The notes beneath the pieces were generated by a model. The model was given only the letters and a program-made list of their open reading frames with translations, had not been told where the DNA came from and searched no databases. Below, one piece after another: positions 45,666 through 54,388 of a DNA stretch of 64,000 nucleotides (positions are counted from its first letter, which is position 1; every line of letters starts with the position of its first letter). The position numbers and the translations under genes are program-made. Origin of the DNA: Ruminococcus hominis (GTDB lineage Bacteria > Bacillota > Clostridia > Lachnospirales > Lachnospiraceae); assembly GCF_014287355.1 (NCBI RefSeq), contig NZ_JACOPE010000001.1, positions 2,294,001-2,358,000 of the forward strand, read 5' to 3'.

Positions 45666-46163
45666 CTATATTCTGCAAGTCATCTCATGCCATTCTTCTC
45701 CACCCCAGGTAGAATCCGCAATTCCTCTATCCTCAAATCCAAACTTTTTATACATCTCCACTTTGTTTGCAAGACATGTCAGATACAGCATATTGCGCCC
45801 TTTTTCATGTTCTATTCTACGATACTGACAGACAATTTCTCTCGCAAGTCCTTGCTTTCTATACTCAGGAAGCACATCCAGACCAAGCAACATAATATTC
45901 TTTCCCTCTGGATCATAAAGACTTACATCTGTGAAAAATTCATCTCTAAACTTGGATTCTTTCGTAGATAATCCATTAAGAAATCCTGCTATTTTACCAG
46001 TATCTTTATCTACCGCTACAAGAAACAACTCTGGTGCAGCAGCTATACGCTCTTTCATTGCCCTCGGTAAGCATGCTTCATTTGGTGGAAAACAAATTTG
46101 CTCTATAGCAATTGCCTGTTCCACCTCATCTTGACGGATATTTCTAAATTCAAATCTCTCCAT
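45666..46163 (-). CDS. GNAT family N-acetyltransferase
   Basis: A 165-residue acetyl-CoA-dependent transferase. The CoA-binding motif A is LGLDVLPEYRKQGLAREIV (about residues 95-113) and motif B lies in YLTCLANKVEMYKKFGFEDRG. The substrate is unknown; relatives acetylate amines, peptides or aminoglycosides. It begins 15 bp after the thiN stop, so it is probably cotranscribed. GAGGGGAAAATCAGAAT precedes the ATG. Confidence 0.88.
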   Translation of the reverse strand: MERFEFRNIRQDEVEQAIAIEQICFPPNEACLPRAMKERIAAAPELFLVAVDKDTGKIAGFLNGLSTKESKFRDEFFTDVSLYDPEGKNIMLLGLDVLPEYRKQGLAREIVCQYRRIEHEKGRNMLYLTCLANKVEMYKKFGFEDRGIADSTWGGEEWHEMTCRI

Positions 46164-46178
46164 ATTCTGATTTTCCCC

Positions 46179-46832
46179 TCAATCTCTTGTCTCCATCAAA
46201 ATTACATTTCCCACCGGAAATGTGATTTCGACTTCTTCCTCTTCCCACTCATTACTGACACACAGACTGTCAAACGGCATTAATGTATGATGCTGCAGTG
46301 GATATTTTGCCCCTGTTATATTAAAATCTATAATCTCTCCGTCTAATGGAAAAACTGAAAAATATGGGCCAAATGCTTCTGACTTTCGAATTATGTTCGA
46401 TTCATCTAACAAACGGATTCGATTATGTGCATCCATCAGACATGCTTCTGCCCCCGCATCCTTTGCTATCTTCAAGCTCTGTACATTTGCCCAGATATGA
46501 TCGATACGGGTACCTGTTCCTCCAAGTATTACAATATTTTTTCTTCCCATATTGAGGCACAAGCGAAGTGCGATTTCGGTATCAGATGCATCTTTTACCG
46601 GATTAAACTGCCGAATTGGCACTTTTGTTTCTGTCTTGTAATAATTTACAATTTCTTCTGATGTGCTGTCAAAATCTCCAACAATATAATCTGGCTTAAT
46701 TCCATGCTTATATAGGAATTCTAATCCATGATCTGCCGCAACAATGTATTCGGTTTCTTCGCTCTTTAAAATTTGCAACGTGAATTCTTCGTCTAACATT
46801 CCACCGCTGACAACTACTGTTCGTCTATTCAT
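46179..46832 (-). CDS. thiN: Thiamine pyrophosphokinase
   Basis: Transfers pyrophosphate from ATP to thiamine to give the cofactor TPP, needed by PFOR in this same window. 217 residues. The N-terminal catalytic domain has DYIVGDFDSTSEE, KDASDTEIALRL and GTGTRIDHIWANV, and the C-terminal beta domain has YPLQHHTL and SNEWEEEEVEI. The ATG overlaps the rpe stop by 8 bp (ATGAATAG), so translation is coupled. This rsgA-rpe-thiN order is common in Firmicutes. Confidence 0.95.
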   Translation of the reverse strand: MNRRTVVVSGGMLDEEFTLQILKSEETEYIVAADHGLEFLYKHGIKPDYIVGDFDSTSEEIVNYYKTETKVPIRQFNPVKDASDTEIALRLCLNMGRKNIVILGGTGTRIDHIWANVQSLKIAKDAGAEACLMDAHNRIRLLDESNIIRKSEAFGPYFSVFPLDGEIIDFNITGAKYPLQHHTLMPFDSLCVSNEWEEEEVEITFPVGNVILMETRD

Positions 46833-47487
46833 TTTCGTTTAATATCTCCATAAAGCCTTTTACATTTTCTGCAATGTTATCTTTAAATACTGCTGAACCG
46901 GCCACTAATACATTAGCCCCTGATTCCAGAACTTCTTTTGCATTACCAAGATGGATTCCACCATCAACTTCTACGTCTGCTGTTAACCCTTTTTCGTTTA
47001 ATAATCCACGCAATTCTCTAATTTTATCCAGGGATTCCGGAATAAATGACTGACCACCTTTTCCTGGTTCTACAGACATAATTAAAAACAGTTCTGCCTG
47101 ATCAAGATATGGTTTTAACACTTCTACAGGTGTTGCCGGTTTTATTGTAAGTCCTGCTTTCATTCCGCATTTGTGAATGGCATCTAACGTTGCCTGAACA
47201 TCTTCACATGCTTCATAATGCACATTTAAAATATCTGCTCCGGCTTTATGAAATGCTTCTACATAACGGATTGGTTCTTCTATCATAAGATGTACGTCCA
47301 TCACGATATCTGCTGCACCTTTGATTGAAGCAAGTACCGGGATTCCAAATGAAATGTTTGATACAAACATTCCATCCATCACATCAAAATGAAGATACTC
47401 TGCGCCATTCTCTGCACAAGTTTTAACCTGCTCCCCTAACACTTTAAAATCTGCCGATAAAATTGATGGTGCTAATATGTTTTTCAT
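46825..47487 (-). CDS. rpe: Ribulose-phosphate 3-epimerase
   Basis: Interconverts ribulose 5-phosphate and xylulose 5-phosphate in the pentose phosphate pathway. A 220-residue TIM barrel with APSILSADF at the start, HFDVMDGMFV (metal-binding His and Asp), MSVEPGKGGQ and the late EVDGGIHLGN and VAGSAVF phosphate loop. A longer frame opens at 47505 on the rsgA stop (TAATG). I prefer ATG at 47487 because the enzyme normally starts within a few residues of APSILS and GGGAG lies upstream. Confidence 0.95.
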   Translation of the reverse strand: MKNILAPSILSADFKVLGEQVKTCAENGAEYLHFDVMDGMFVSNISFGIPVLASIKGAADIVMDVHLMIEEPIRYVEAFHKAGADILNVHYEACEDVQATLDAIHKCGMKAGLTIKPATPVEVLKPYLDQAELFLIMSVEPGKGGQSFIPESLDKIRELRGLLNEKGLTADVEVDGGIHLGNAKEVLESGANVLVAGSAVFKDNIAENVKGFMEILNENE

Positions 47488-47504
47488 TTTACTTAAATCT
47501 CCCA

Positions 47505-48383
47505 TTAATATCTTTTTTTGTTTTTTAATTCTTGATACATTTCAAGATAATCTTCATAACGGATTTTATGAATTTTACCTTCCTCCACTGCATCCTTAAC
47601 CGCACATCCCGGTTCATGCACATGATCGCATCCGTTAAATCTGCATTGCCCTTCATATGATGCAAATTCACGGAAATAATATTTTAATTCTTCTTTTTCA
47701 AATTCATTTACATACAATGAGCTAAAGCCCGGAGTGTCCATAATGTAACTGTTGTCGTCAATTGTAATAAGCTCCGAATGTCTTGTTGTGTGCTTTCCTC
47801 TTGAAATCTTCTTGCTGATACTTCCGGTCTCCATCTGAATATCTGACTGAAGCAAGTTGATCAAAGAAGATTTTCCAACTCCGGACGGACCTGCGACCGT
47901 TGTTGTCTTTCCCCGAAGTACTTTTTTTATTTCTTCAATATTCTCTTCCTCTTTTGCACTGATCAATATCAACGGATATCCACATGCCCGGTATACTTCT
48001 TCTAATTCTGCAACTTCCTGCTTCTTGGCGATATCTTTTTTATTAAAACAAAGTATCGCCGGAATCTCCTTGCTTTCCATCATAACCAAAAAACGATCCA
48101 GCAAATTAAAATGTGGCTTTGGCTCTGTTACTGCAAACACAACTAATGCCTGGTCAATATTTGCCACTGCCGGTCGGATCAATTCGTTCATTCTTGGTAA
48201 AATATTTATAATATTTCCTGTTTTTTCCTGTTCATCCAGTACTTCTATCTCTACATTATCTCCTACGAGTGGTTTTTTCTTGTCTTTTCGAAAAACTCCT
48301 CTCGCTTTACATTCATAAATGCCGGATTCTACTACATGAACGTAGTAGAATCCGGCGATACCTTTTATTATCTTTCCCTGCAT
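47505..48383 (-). CDS. rsgA: Ribosome small subunit-dependent GTPase A
   Basis: Circularly permuted GTPase that checks 30S subunit maturation. Its 292 residues match the family. It has an N-terminal OB fold, then G4 NKKD (CFNKKDIAKK), G1 GPSGVGKSSL and G3 DTPGFSS in the permuted order, then the C-terminal zinc finger C...CRFNGCDHVHEPGC. Codons about 10-22 contain a perfect 15-bp inverted repeat (48321-48356). AAGGAATATT precedes the ATG, 10 bp after the kinase stop. Confidence 0.96.
   Translation of the reverse strand: MQGKIIKGIAGFYYVHVVESGIYECKARGVFRKDKKKPLVGDNVEIEVLDEQEKTGNIINILPRMNELIRPAVANIDQALVVFAVTEPKPHFNLLDRFLVMMESKEIPAILCFNKKDIAKKQEVAELEEVYRACGYPLILISAKEEENIEEIKKVLRGKTTTVAGPSGVGKSSLINLLQSDIQMETGSISKKISRGKHTTRHSELITIDDNSYIMDTPGFSSLYVNEFEKEELKYYFREFASYEGQCRFNGCDHVHEPGCAVKDAVEEGKIHKIRYEDYLEMYQELKNKKRY
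48321..48356 (-). repeat. Perfect 15-bp inverted repeat inside the start of rsgA
   Basis: GCCGGATTCTACTAC (48321-48335) and GTAGTAGAATCCGGC (48342-48356) around six bases. In the rsgA mRNA this hairpin would lie about 27 bases after the start codon. Confidence 0.75.
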
Positions 48384-48392
48384 AATATTCCT

Positions 48393-50483
48393 TTATTGTA
48401 ACTCTGAAGATTCATTGTCTTCTCCGCCTGTGTTTCCATTGTCAGTAGATGGTTGTGCTCCTTTACTTACTACAAAGCCAACACTGCTGCCTTTCTCTAT
48501 CTGACTTCCAACGGAAGCAGTCTGCGAAATTACATATCCGGCTGAAACGCCTGCATTATATTCTTCTGTAACACTTCCAACCGTAAGTCCTGCATCTATA
48601 ATGGCCTGTTCTGCTGCCTGCTGTGTCATTCCACTTAAAGACGGAACTGTCACCATTTTTACCTTTGCTCCTTTGCTGACCACGATATTGACAGTGCTTC
48701 CTTTCTTTACTTTGCCACTGGCTGGATCTTGTGAAATAACCATTCCTGACGCAACGGTATCACTATAATCCTCTGTAACAGAAGCCTGTAATCCAACATT
48801 CTGTATCGCAGACTGTGCTTCTTCTGAACTCATGCCTGTAATACTTGGCACTTCAACAGACTCAATTCCCAGACTGACATACATGGTTACTTTGCTGCCT
48901 TCTGTAAGCTGTGTTCCTGCTACCGGATCAGTTGAAATTACTTTTCCAGATGCAACGGTATCATTGTTCTGTGCCTGTGCCTCCACAACCAGATTCAGAT
49001 TTTCAAGCGTCTTCTGCGCATCATCCTCACTCATACCTTTTACATCCGGTACAGATACTGTCTTTTTCGCTTTACCGGTACTGATTACAACTTTTATTTC
49101 TGTATTCTTTTCCACTTTGGAATTGGCCTTTTCGCTCTGTTCCATAATCTCGCCGGCTGCATACTTATCTGATTCTTCTCTTCCTGCTATAGAATATCCA
49201 AGATTCTTTTTCTTTAATGCGGCCTTTGCCTCATCTTCTGTCATTCCCAGCAAGTTAGGTACTACTACTTTTGCATCGTTCGTTGTTGTATTCAGACCGA
49301 TACCACCTTTAAATGCACCCATAGCATTTCCTACCATAAATATAATAACCATGGCAATAATCGCAGCTGCAACAACCATTAAAATTTTCATGATTTTCTT
49401 CGTATTCGGATCTACATTCTTTTTACGATTATAATCTGAGTTTCTTCTCTGAGTCGGTGCTCTGTAATCGTCATCGTCGTCATCATAATCATCATCGTCA
49501 TAATCGTCATCGTCATAATCTGAATCATCATAATCATCCGACTGTGAATAACTGCGTTCCTGAGCTCTTCGAATCTCATCCTCAGACATCAGAATTGTCT
49601 CATCACCTGCCGGCTTTCTTCCGGTAAATACATCCAACTGCTCATCTACAAAATGCCCATCCGGATCTACAAGAGAATGTTTCAAATCAGAAATCAGATC
49701 CTGACAATTCTGATATCTTCTCTCTACATTCTTCTCTGTACATTTCATAATAATGCAATCCAGACTGTAAGGAATATCAGGTACTTCTACTGATGGTGCA
49801 ACAATCTTCTCCTTCAGATGCTTCAACGCAACTGATACTGTCGAATCCCCATCAAATGGTACATGTCCTGTAACCATCTCATACATGGTAATACCAGCTG
49901 AATAAATATCACTCCGCTCATCTACAATACCGCCTTTTGCCTGTTCCGGTGAAGTATAATGAACCGATCCCATAACATTCGTACTGATTGTAGCCGTCGA
50001 TGTTGTAGCACGTGCAATACCAAAGTCTGTAACCTTAACCTTACCATCCTTTGAAATGATAATATTCTGTGGTTTGATATCTCTGTGGATAATATGATGA
50101 TTATGTGCAGCCTGAATACCGCTTATCATCTGTATTGAAATACTGATTGCCTCTTTTGCAGACAAACGTTCTTTCTTTTCAATATATTCTTTTAGTGTAA
50201 TTCCTTCAACAAGCTCCATGACCATATAATACAGTCCGCGATCTTGCCCTACATCATACACATTCACTACATTCGGATGCATCAGACCTGCTGCCGCCTG
50301 CGCTTCACTTACAAACTTTTTGATAAATGATTCGTCATTCCTATAATCACTTTTCAAAACTTTTACGGCAACATAACGATTTAACTTATGATCTTTACCT
50401 TTATATACATCCGCCATACCACCCGAGCCGATACGCCCGAGTATCTCATAGCGCTTTCCTAAAAAAACCCCTTCTTTTAACAT
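48393..50483 (-). CDS. prkC: PASTA-domain Ser/Thr protein kinase
   Basis: Membrane kinase that senses peptidoglycan or lipid II through outer PASTA repeats. 696 residues. The kinase domain (about 10-270) has the glycine loop GRIGSGGMADVYKG, VAVKVLK, HRDIKPQNII and DFGIA. A juxtamembrane tract of about 30 residues, mostly Asp and Tyr, covers roughly 317-345. One transmembrane helix (MVVAAAIIAMVIIFMVG) follows, then four PASTA domains (each starting VPxLxGM-type: VVPNLLGM, VPDVKGM, VPSITGM, VPSLSGM) and a Ser/Gly/Asn tail. The ATG overlaps the phosphatase stop by 7 bp. Confidence 0.97.
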   Translation of the reverse strand: MLKEGVFLGKRYEILGRIGSGGMADVYKGKDHKLNRYVAVKVLKSDYRNDESFIKKFVSEAQAAAGLMHPNVVNVYDVGQDRGLYYMVMELVEGITLKEYIEKKERLSAKEAISISIQMISGIQAAHNHHIIHRDIKPQNIIISKDGKVKVTDFGIARATTSTATISTNVMGSVHYTSPEQAKGGIVDERSDIYSAGITMYEMVTGHVPFDGDSTVSVALKHLKEKIVAPSVEVPDIPYSLDCIIMKCTEKNVERRYQNCQDLISDLKHSLVDPDGHFVDEQLDVFTGRKPAGDETILMSEDEIRRAQERSYSQSDDYDDSDYDDDDYDDDDYDDDDDDYRAPTQRRNSDYNRKKNVDPNTKKIMKILMVVAAAIIAMVIIFMVGNAMGAFKGGIGLNTTTNDAKVVVPNLLGMTEDEAKAALKKKNLGYSIAGREESDKYAAGEIMEQSEKANSKVEKNTEIKVVISTGKAKKTVSVPDVKGMSEDDAQKTLENLNLVVEAQAQNNDTVASGKVISTDPVAGTQLTEGSKVTMYVSLGIESVEVPSITGMSSEEAQSAIQNVGLQASVTEDYSDTVASGMVISQDPASGKVKKGSTVNIVVSKGAKVKMVTVPSLSGMTQQAAEQAIIDAGLTVGSVTEEYNAGVSAGYVISQTASVGSQIEKGSSVGFVVSKGAQPSTDNGNTGGEDNESSELQ

Positions 50484-51220
50484 ATACTCACCTCATCAGT
50501 AAATGGTTCCATCAAAACAACTCCGATGTTATCTGTTCCACCGTTCTCTTTTGCTGCATCCACTAATGCTGTTCCGGCTTCTACAATATCTCTTCCCCCC
50601 TGAACTATATGAAATAGTTCCTCGTCTTCTACCATATTACTCAAACCATCTGTACACATCAGTATGATATCTCCCCGTTTCAGACGGTGTTCGTAAAAGT
50701 CTACATCGACATTGTTCTTAGCACCAATTGCTCTCGTAATGATATTTTTATCCGGATGATGCTTCGCCTCTTCCGGTTTGATACCACCCAGTCGTACCAT
50801 CTCTTCAACCAGCGAATGGTCCTTTGTCAACTGTGTGATTCCTTGATTGATCAAATATAAACGGCTGTCTCCAACATTTGCAAAATACATCATATGATCT
50901 ACGATCGTTGCTGCTACAACTGTTGTTCCCATGCCTTTCAAATGTTCATCTTCCGATGCTTTCTTGATAATCTCTCGATTTGCCTTCTCAATTGCGGAAA
51001 CAAGCGCTTTCTCCACGTCTTTCTCTTCACTTTGAGCAAGCTCTCTTTTCATCACTTCAACTGTATATTTTGAAGCGTAATCTCCTGCCTTGTGTCCTCC
51101 CATACCATCTGCTACAACAAATAAGTTTGGGAGAGGTCCTATTGGATTGTCTGTCGTATAGACATAGTCCTGATTTACTTGTCGTACCATACCTACATCG
51201 GTAATCGAAAATGTCTTCAT
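50477..51220 (-). CDS. stp: PP2C-type Ser/Thr phosphatase
   Basis: Mn-dependent phosphatase that reverses PrkC phosphorylation. 247 residues, family-typical. The metal-binding motifs are VADGMGGHKAGDYAS, ANVGDSRLYLI, LMCTDGLSNMVED and GGTDNIGVVLM. GGAGAAGAAT precedes the ATG. It overlaps the kinase gene, so phosphatase and kinase are made together, the standard Firmicutes pairing. Confidence 0.97.
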   Translation of the reverse strand: MKTFSITDVGMVRQVNQDYVYTTDNPIGPLPNLFVVADGMGGHKAGDYASKYTVEVMKRELAQSEEKDVEKALVSAIEKANREIIKKASEDEHLKGMGTTVVAATIVDHMMYFANVGDSRLYLINQGITQLTKDHSLVEEMVRLGGIKPEEAKHHPDKNIITRAIGAKNNVDVDFYEHRLKRGDIILMCTDGLSNMVEDEELFHIVQGGRDIVEAGTALVDAAKENGGTDNIGVVLMEPFTDEVSIC

Positions 51221-51231
51221 ATTCTTCTCCT

Positions 51232-52272
51232 TTATTCCTCACTTGTCTCTACGTAACGTCTTCTGAGCTGACCGCAGGCTCCATCTATATCTGCGCCCAT
51301 TTCTCTTCTTATAGTAACATTTATTCCGCTTTTTTCAAGTTTATTTTTAAAATTCAACGCATTTTTCCGATCTGGTCTTACAAAATCACGCTCTTTGATT
51401 GGATTGACCGGAATCAAATTCAAATGGCAATTTCTTGGTTTTAATATTTGAATTAATTCTTTTGCATCTTCCGGTGTATCGTTCACTCCATGCACCAGAC
51501 TATACTCAAACGTAATTCTTCTTCCTGTCTCTTCAAAATATGCATCGCACGCTTCAAGCACTTCTGACAACTCATATTTATTTGCAACCGGCATTAATTC
51601 TTTTCGTTTATTCTGATTTGATCCATGCAGTGACAACGCCAGTGTGATCTGTAAATGTTCTTTTGCCAGATCATAAATCCGTGGAACAATCCCACAAGTC
51701 GATACTGTCACATTTCTCTGACTGATATTCAGTCCATGTTCATCTGTCAATATATGAATAAATTTGAGAAAATTATCGTAATTATCCATCGGTTCGCCTG
51801 TTCCCATAATTACCACATTCGAAACTCTCTCCCCTATGATTTTCTGAATCTGATAAATCTGTCCAAGCATCTCTGATGCAGACAAATTGCGAACAAGACC
51901 GCCTATCGTAGATGCACAGAAGCGGCATCCCATTCTACATCCTACCTGTGAGGAAATGCAAACTGAATTGCCATGTTTATACCGCATTAAAACACTTTCC
52001 ACTACATTGCCGTCATGAAGCTGAAATAAAAACTTATTTGTTCCATCCAATTTGGATTCTTGCCGCTCCAACATATGCACGGAAAGGATCTCATAATTTT
52101 CTTTCAATTTTTCACGCAATGCTTTTGAGATATTTGTCATCTCGTCAAAATTATCAATGGTCTTCACATGAAGCCATTCGTAAATCTGCTTTGCACGAAA
52201 TGCTTTTTCTCCCTGAGTTTTTAATTCTTCTTGTAACTCTTCGTATGTATATGCTCGAATATCTTTCTTCAT
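51232..52272 (-). CDS. rlmN: 23S rRNA (adenine2503-C2) methyltransferase, dual tRNA A37
   Basis: Radical SAM methylase that makes 2-methyladenosine in 23S rRNA (and in some bacteria tRNA). 346 residues. The radical SAM cluster is CRMGCRFCAS, with GTGEPMDNYDN as SAM-binding GEP motif, SLHGSNQNKR and the C-terminal catalytic cysteine in MGADIDGACGQLR. The absence of other Cfr-like marks fits housekeeping RlmN. It starts 9 bp after rsmB ends. Confidence 0.97.
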   Translation of the reverse strand: MKKDIRAYTYEELQEELKTQGEKAFRAKQIYEWLHVKTIDNFDEMTNISKALREKLKENYEILSVHMLERQESKLDGTNKFLFQLHDGNVVESVLMRYKHGNSVCISSQVGCRMGCRFCASTIGGLVRNLSASEMLGQIYQIQKIIGERVSNVVIMGTGEPMDNYDNFLKFIHILTDEHGLNISQRNVTVSTCGIVPRIYDLAKEHLQITLALSLHGSNQNKRKELMPVANKYELSEVLEACDAYFEETGRRITFEYSLVHGVNDTPEDAKELIQILKPRNCHLNLIPVNPIKERDFVRPDRKNALNFKNKLEKSGINVTIRREMGADIDGACGQLRRRYVETSEE

Positions 52273-52281
52273 TCTCTCTGT

Positions 52282-53631
52282 CTATTTCCTTTTCTTCATA
52301 CATGCCAGGAAAAATCCATCACTTTGATGAACCCCCGGAAGCAGTTGGATGCATCCATTTTCTTTCACATCCTTCTGAAGTTCTTCACACAATGATCCAT
52401 GAATATCTATTAATTCAAATTCTGGATATTCATTTAAAAACCAATGTACATTATCCATATTTTCTGCCGGATTGATCGTACATGTACTGTAAACCAGTTT
52501 TCCTTCATCTTTCACATATGCCTGTACATTTTTTAACATCTCTCTTTGCAATTTTGCAAGCGAATCGGCTCCCTCTTTTGTCGCCTTATATTTCAAATCT
52601 GTTTTCTTTGCAAGCACTCCAAGACCTGAACATGGAAGATCTGCCAGAACAATATCTGCTTTTCCTACAGAAGTCTCATCGAATATCAAGGCGTCCTGCT
52701 GTACTGCTTCCACATTACTCAGACCGGTTCTCTCAATGTTTTCCTGAATCAGACCGACTTTATATTCTGTCAGATCACGTGCTTCTACACGTCCGCTTCC
52801 ATTTAATTTTTCAGCCATATGAAGGCTTTTTCCTCCCGGTGCCGCACAGACATCGATCACATAGTCACCCTCTTTAGGACCTGCCAACTCACTTACAAGC
52901 ATGGAACTGATATCTTGTACTGAAAACTCACCATTTTGAAAGCTTTCCAAATCTCCCAAATAATCAAATCCTGATATATGAAATGCATATTCTAAATATG
53001 GATGCACTTTAACTGTAACGCCTTCGGCCTCCAGATGTTCTTTTAATTGCTTTGGTGTTACCATACGCAGATTACAACGTATCGTAAGCGGAGTTTCTCT
53101 CTGAAATGCCTGAAGCATCTGTTCTACGATATCACTGTCATATACCTTTAGCCACAGATTCAAAATCCATTCCGGCATGGAGTACTGAATTGATAATCTC
53201 TTAAGCGGTTCTGTAGGATACTCAATCTGATCCAGATTTCGTGCCACATTTCTAAGAACTCCGTTCACAAATCCTCTTAAACTTCCAAACCCTTTTCTGA
53301 CAGCCAGCTTTACTGCTTCATTACAGGCTGCGGATACCGGAACGCTGTCCATATATTTCATCTGGTAAACTGCACTTCTCATAATATTACGGATTACCGG
53401 TTTCATTTTCTTTACTTTCACTTTTGAAAATTGATCTAAAATATAATCAATCTCCATCATATGTTCCAGTGTCCCCTCTGTCACTCTTGTGATAAAGCTA
53501 CGCTCTTTCTTCTTCAGGTACTGGTACTTATTTAAAACATCACGAAGTACAATGTGACTGTACATTCCATGTTCTGTAATTTCTAATAAGACTTCGAGCA
53601 CAATCTCTCTTTCATTGATTGCTTTAGTCAT
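52282..53631 (-). CDS. rsmB: 16S rRNA (cytosine967-C5)-methyltransferase
   Basis: 449 residues. The N-terminal NusB-like RNA-binding domain (about 1-140) is followed by the RsmB/NOL1 methyltransferase domain with SAM motif VIDVCAAPGGKSLHMAE, the motif IV Cys in ADLPCSGLG and the catalytic Cys in YSTCTINPAENMDNV. The start overlaps the stop of the zinc peptidase gene by 8 bp, so the two are coupled. Confidence 0.96.
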   Translation of the reverse strand: MTKAINEREIVLEVLLEITEHGMYSHIVLRDVLNKYQYLKKKERSFITRVTEGTLEHMMEIDYILDQFSKVKVKKMKPVIRNIMRSAVYQMKYMDSVPVSAACNEAVKLAVRKGFGSLRGFVNGVLRNVARNLDQIEYPTEPLKRLSIQYSMPEWILNLWLKVYDSDIVEQMLQAFQRETPLTIRCNLRMVTPKQLKEHLEAEGVTVKVHPYLEYAFHISGFDYLGDLESFQNGEFSVQDISSMLVSELAGPKEGDYVIDVCAAPGGKSLHMAEKLNGSGRVEARDLTEYKVGLIQENIERTGLSNVEAVQQDALIFDETSVGKADIVLADLPCSGLGVLAKKTDLKYKATKEGADSLAKLQREMLKNVQAYVKDEGKLVYSTCTINPAENMDNVHWFLNEYPEFELIDIHGSLCEELQKDVKENGCIQLLPGVHQSDGFFLACMKKRK

Positions 53632-54328
53632 TTCGTCTTCTTCCTCCTGAAATTAATATCAGACGTAAAAGCTGTAAAATAGCAGAAGCCGCACTTGCCA
53701 CATAAGTCAATGCTGCTGCACGCAGTACTTTTCTTGTATCTGCTACTTCTTCAGTATAAAGTATTCCATTTGTCTCCAATGACTTTAATGCTCTTGACGA
53801 TGCATTAAATTCCACCGGTAATGTCACAATCTGGAATAAAACTGCTGCCGAGAACAATAGGATTCCCAGATTAATCAGCAAAACAGATGCATTTCCCTGA
53901 ATCAAAAATCCAATCAATATCAATGGCCATGCCAATGTAGATCCAAAATTTGCCACCGGTACCAATGAACCTCGTATTTTAAGGGGTGCATATCCATTGG
54001 CATGCTGCACAGCATGACCACACTCATGTGCTGCCACACCAATTGCAGCAACTGAAGTAGAAGCATATGTTGAATCCGAAAGATTTAACGTTTTATTTCT
54101 TGGATCATAATGATCTGTCAAATTTCCTGCTACACGCTGAACCGTAACATCATAAATTCCATTTGCATGTAAGAGGCGCTCCGCAGCCTCACGTCCAGTC
54201 ATACCACTATGACTGCGGATTCTGGAATATTTTTGAAAAGTTCTGTTGACATTTGCTGATGCCAGCATACAAATTACAACACCAATTAATACCATTACAT
54301 AGGTTGGATCATAATAAAAACCATACAT
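53624..54328 (-). CDS. Membrane zinc metallopeptidase, YugP-like
   Basis: A 234-residue membrane protein with the zinc motif HECGHAVQH (about residues 118-126) and at least three hydrophobic helices (N-terminal YVMVLIGVVICMLASA, then ILIGFLIQG and ILLFSAAVLFQIVTL). It belongs to the neutral zinc metallopeptidase group of YugP. The substrate is unknown. Its place between fmt and rsmB is conserved in many Clostridia, suggesting a link to protein start or membrane quality control, but this is inference. GAGGAGAGATAGAT precedes the ATG. Confidence 0.88.
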   Translation of the reverse strand: MYGFYYDPTYVMVLIGVVICMLASANVNRTFQKYSRIRSHSGMTGREAAERLLHANGIYDVTVQRVAGNLTDHYDPRNKTLNLSDSTYASTSVAAIGVAAHECGHAVQHANGYAPLKIRGSLVPVANFGSTLAWPLILIGFLIQGNASVLLINLGILLFSAAVLFQIVTLPVEFNASSRALKSLETNGILYTEEVADTRKVLRAAALTYVASAASAILQLLRLILISGGRRRND

Positions 54329-54388
54329 ATCTATCTCTCCTCGCTGTATATAGATTGATTGCCCCTCTTCTTATTCACTTTTACTCTC

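Noticed and set aside
48832-49434. A 200-codon plus-strand open frame opposite the PrkC gene
   Set aside because: It mirrors PASTA and Asp-rich codons, has no ribosome site and no recognisable domain, while the minus-strand frame is a complete kinase.
49440-49540. Short tandem repeats that could be mistaken for a repeat array or CRISPR
   Set aside because: They are Asp codons of the kinase juxtamembrane tract; there are no spacers or conserved repeat units.
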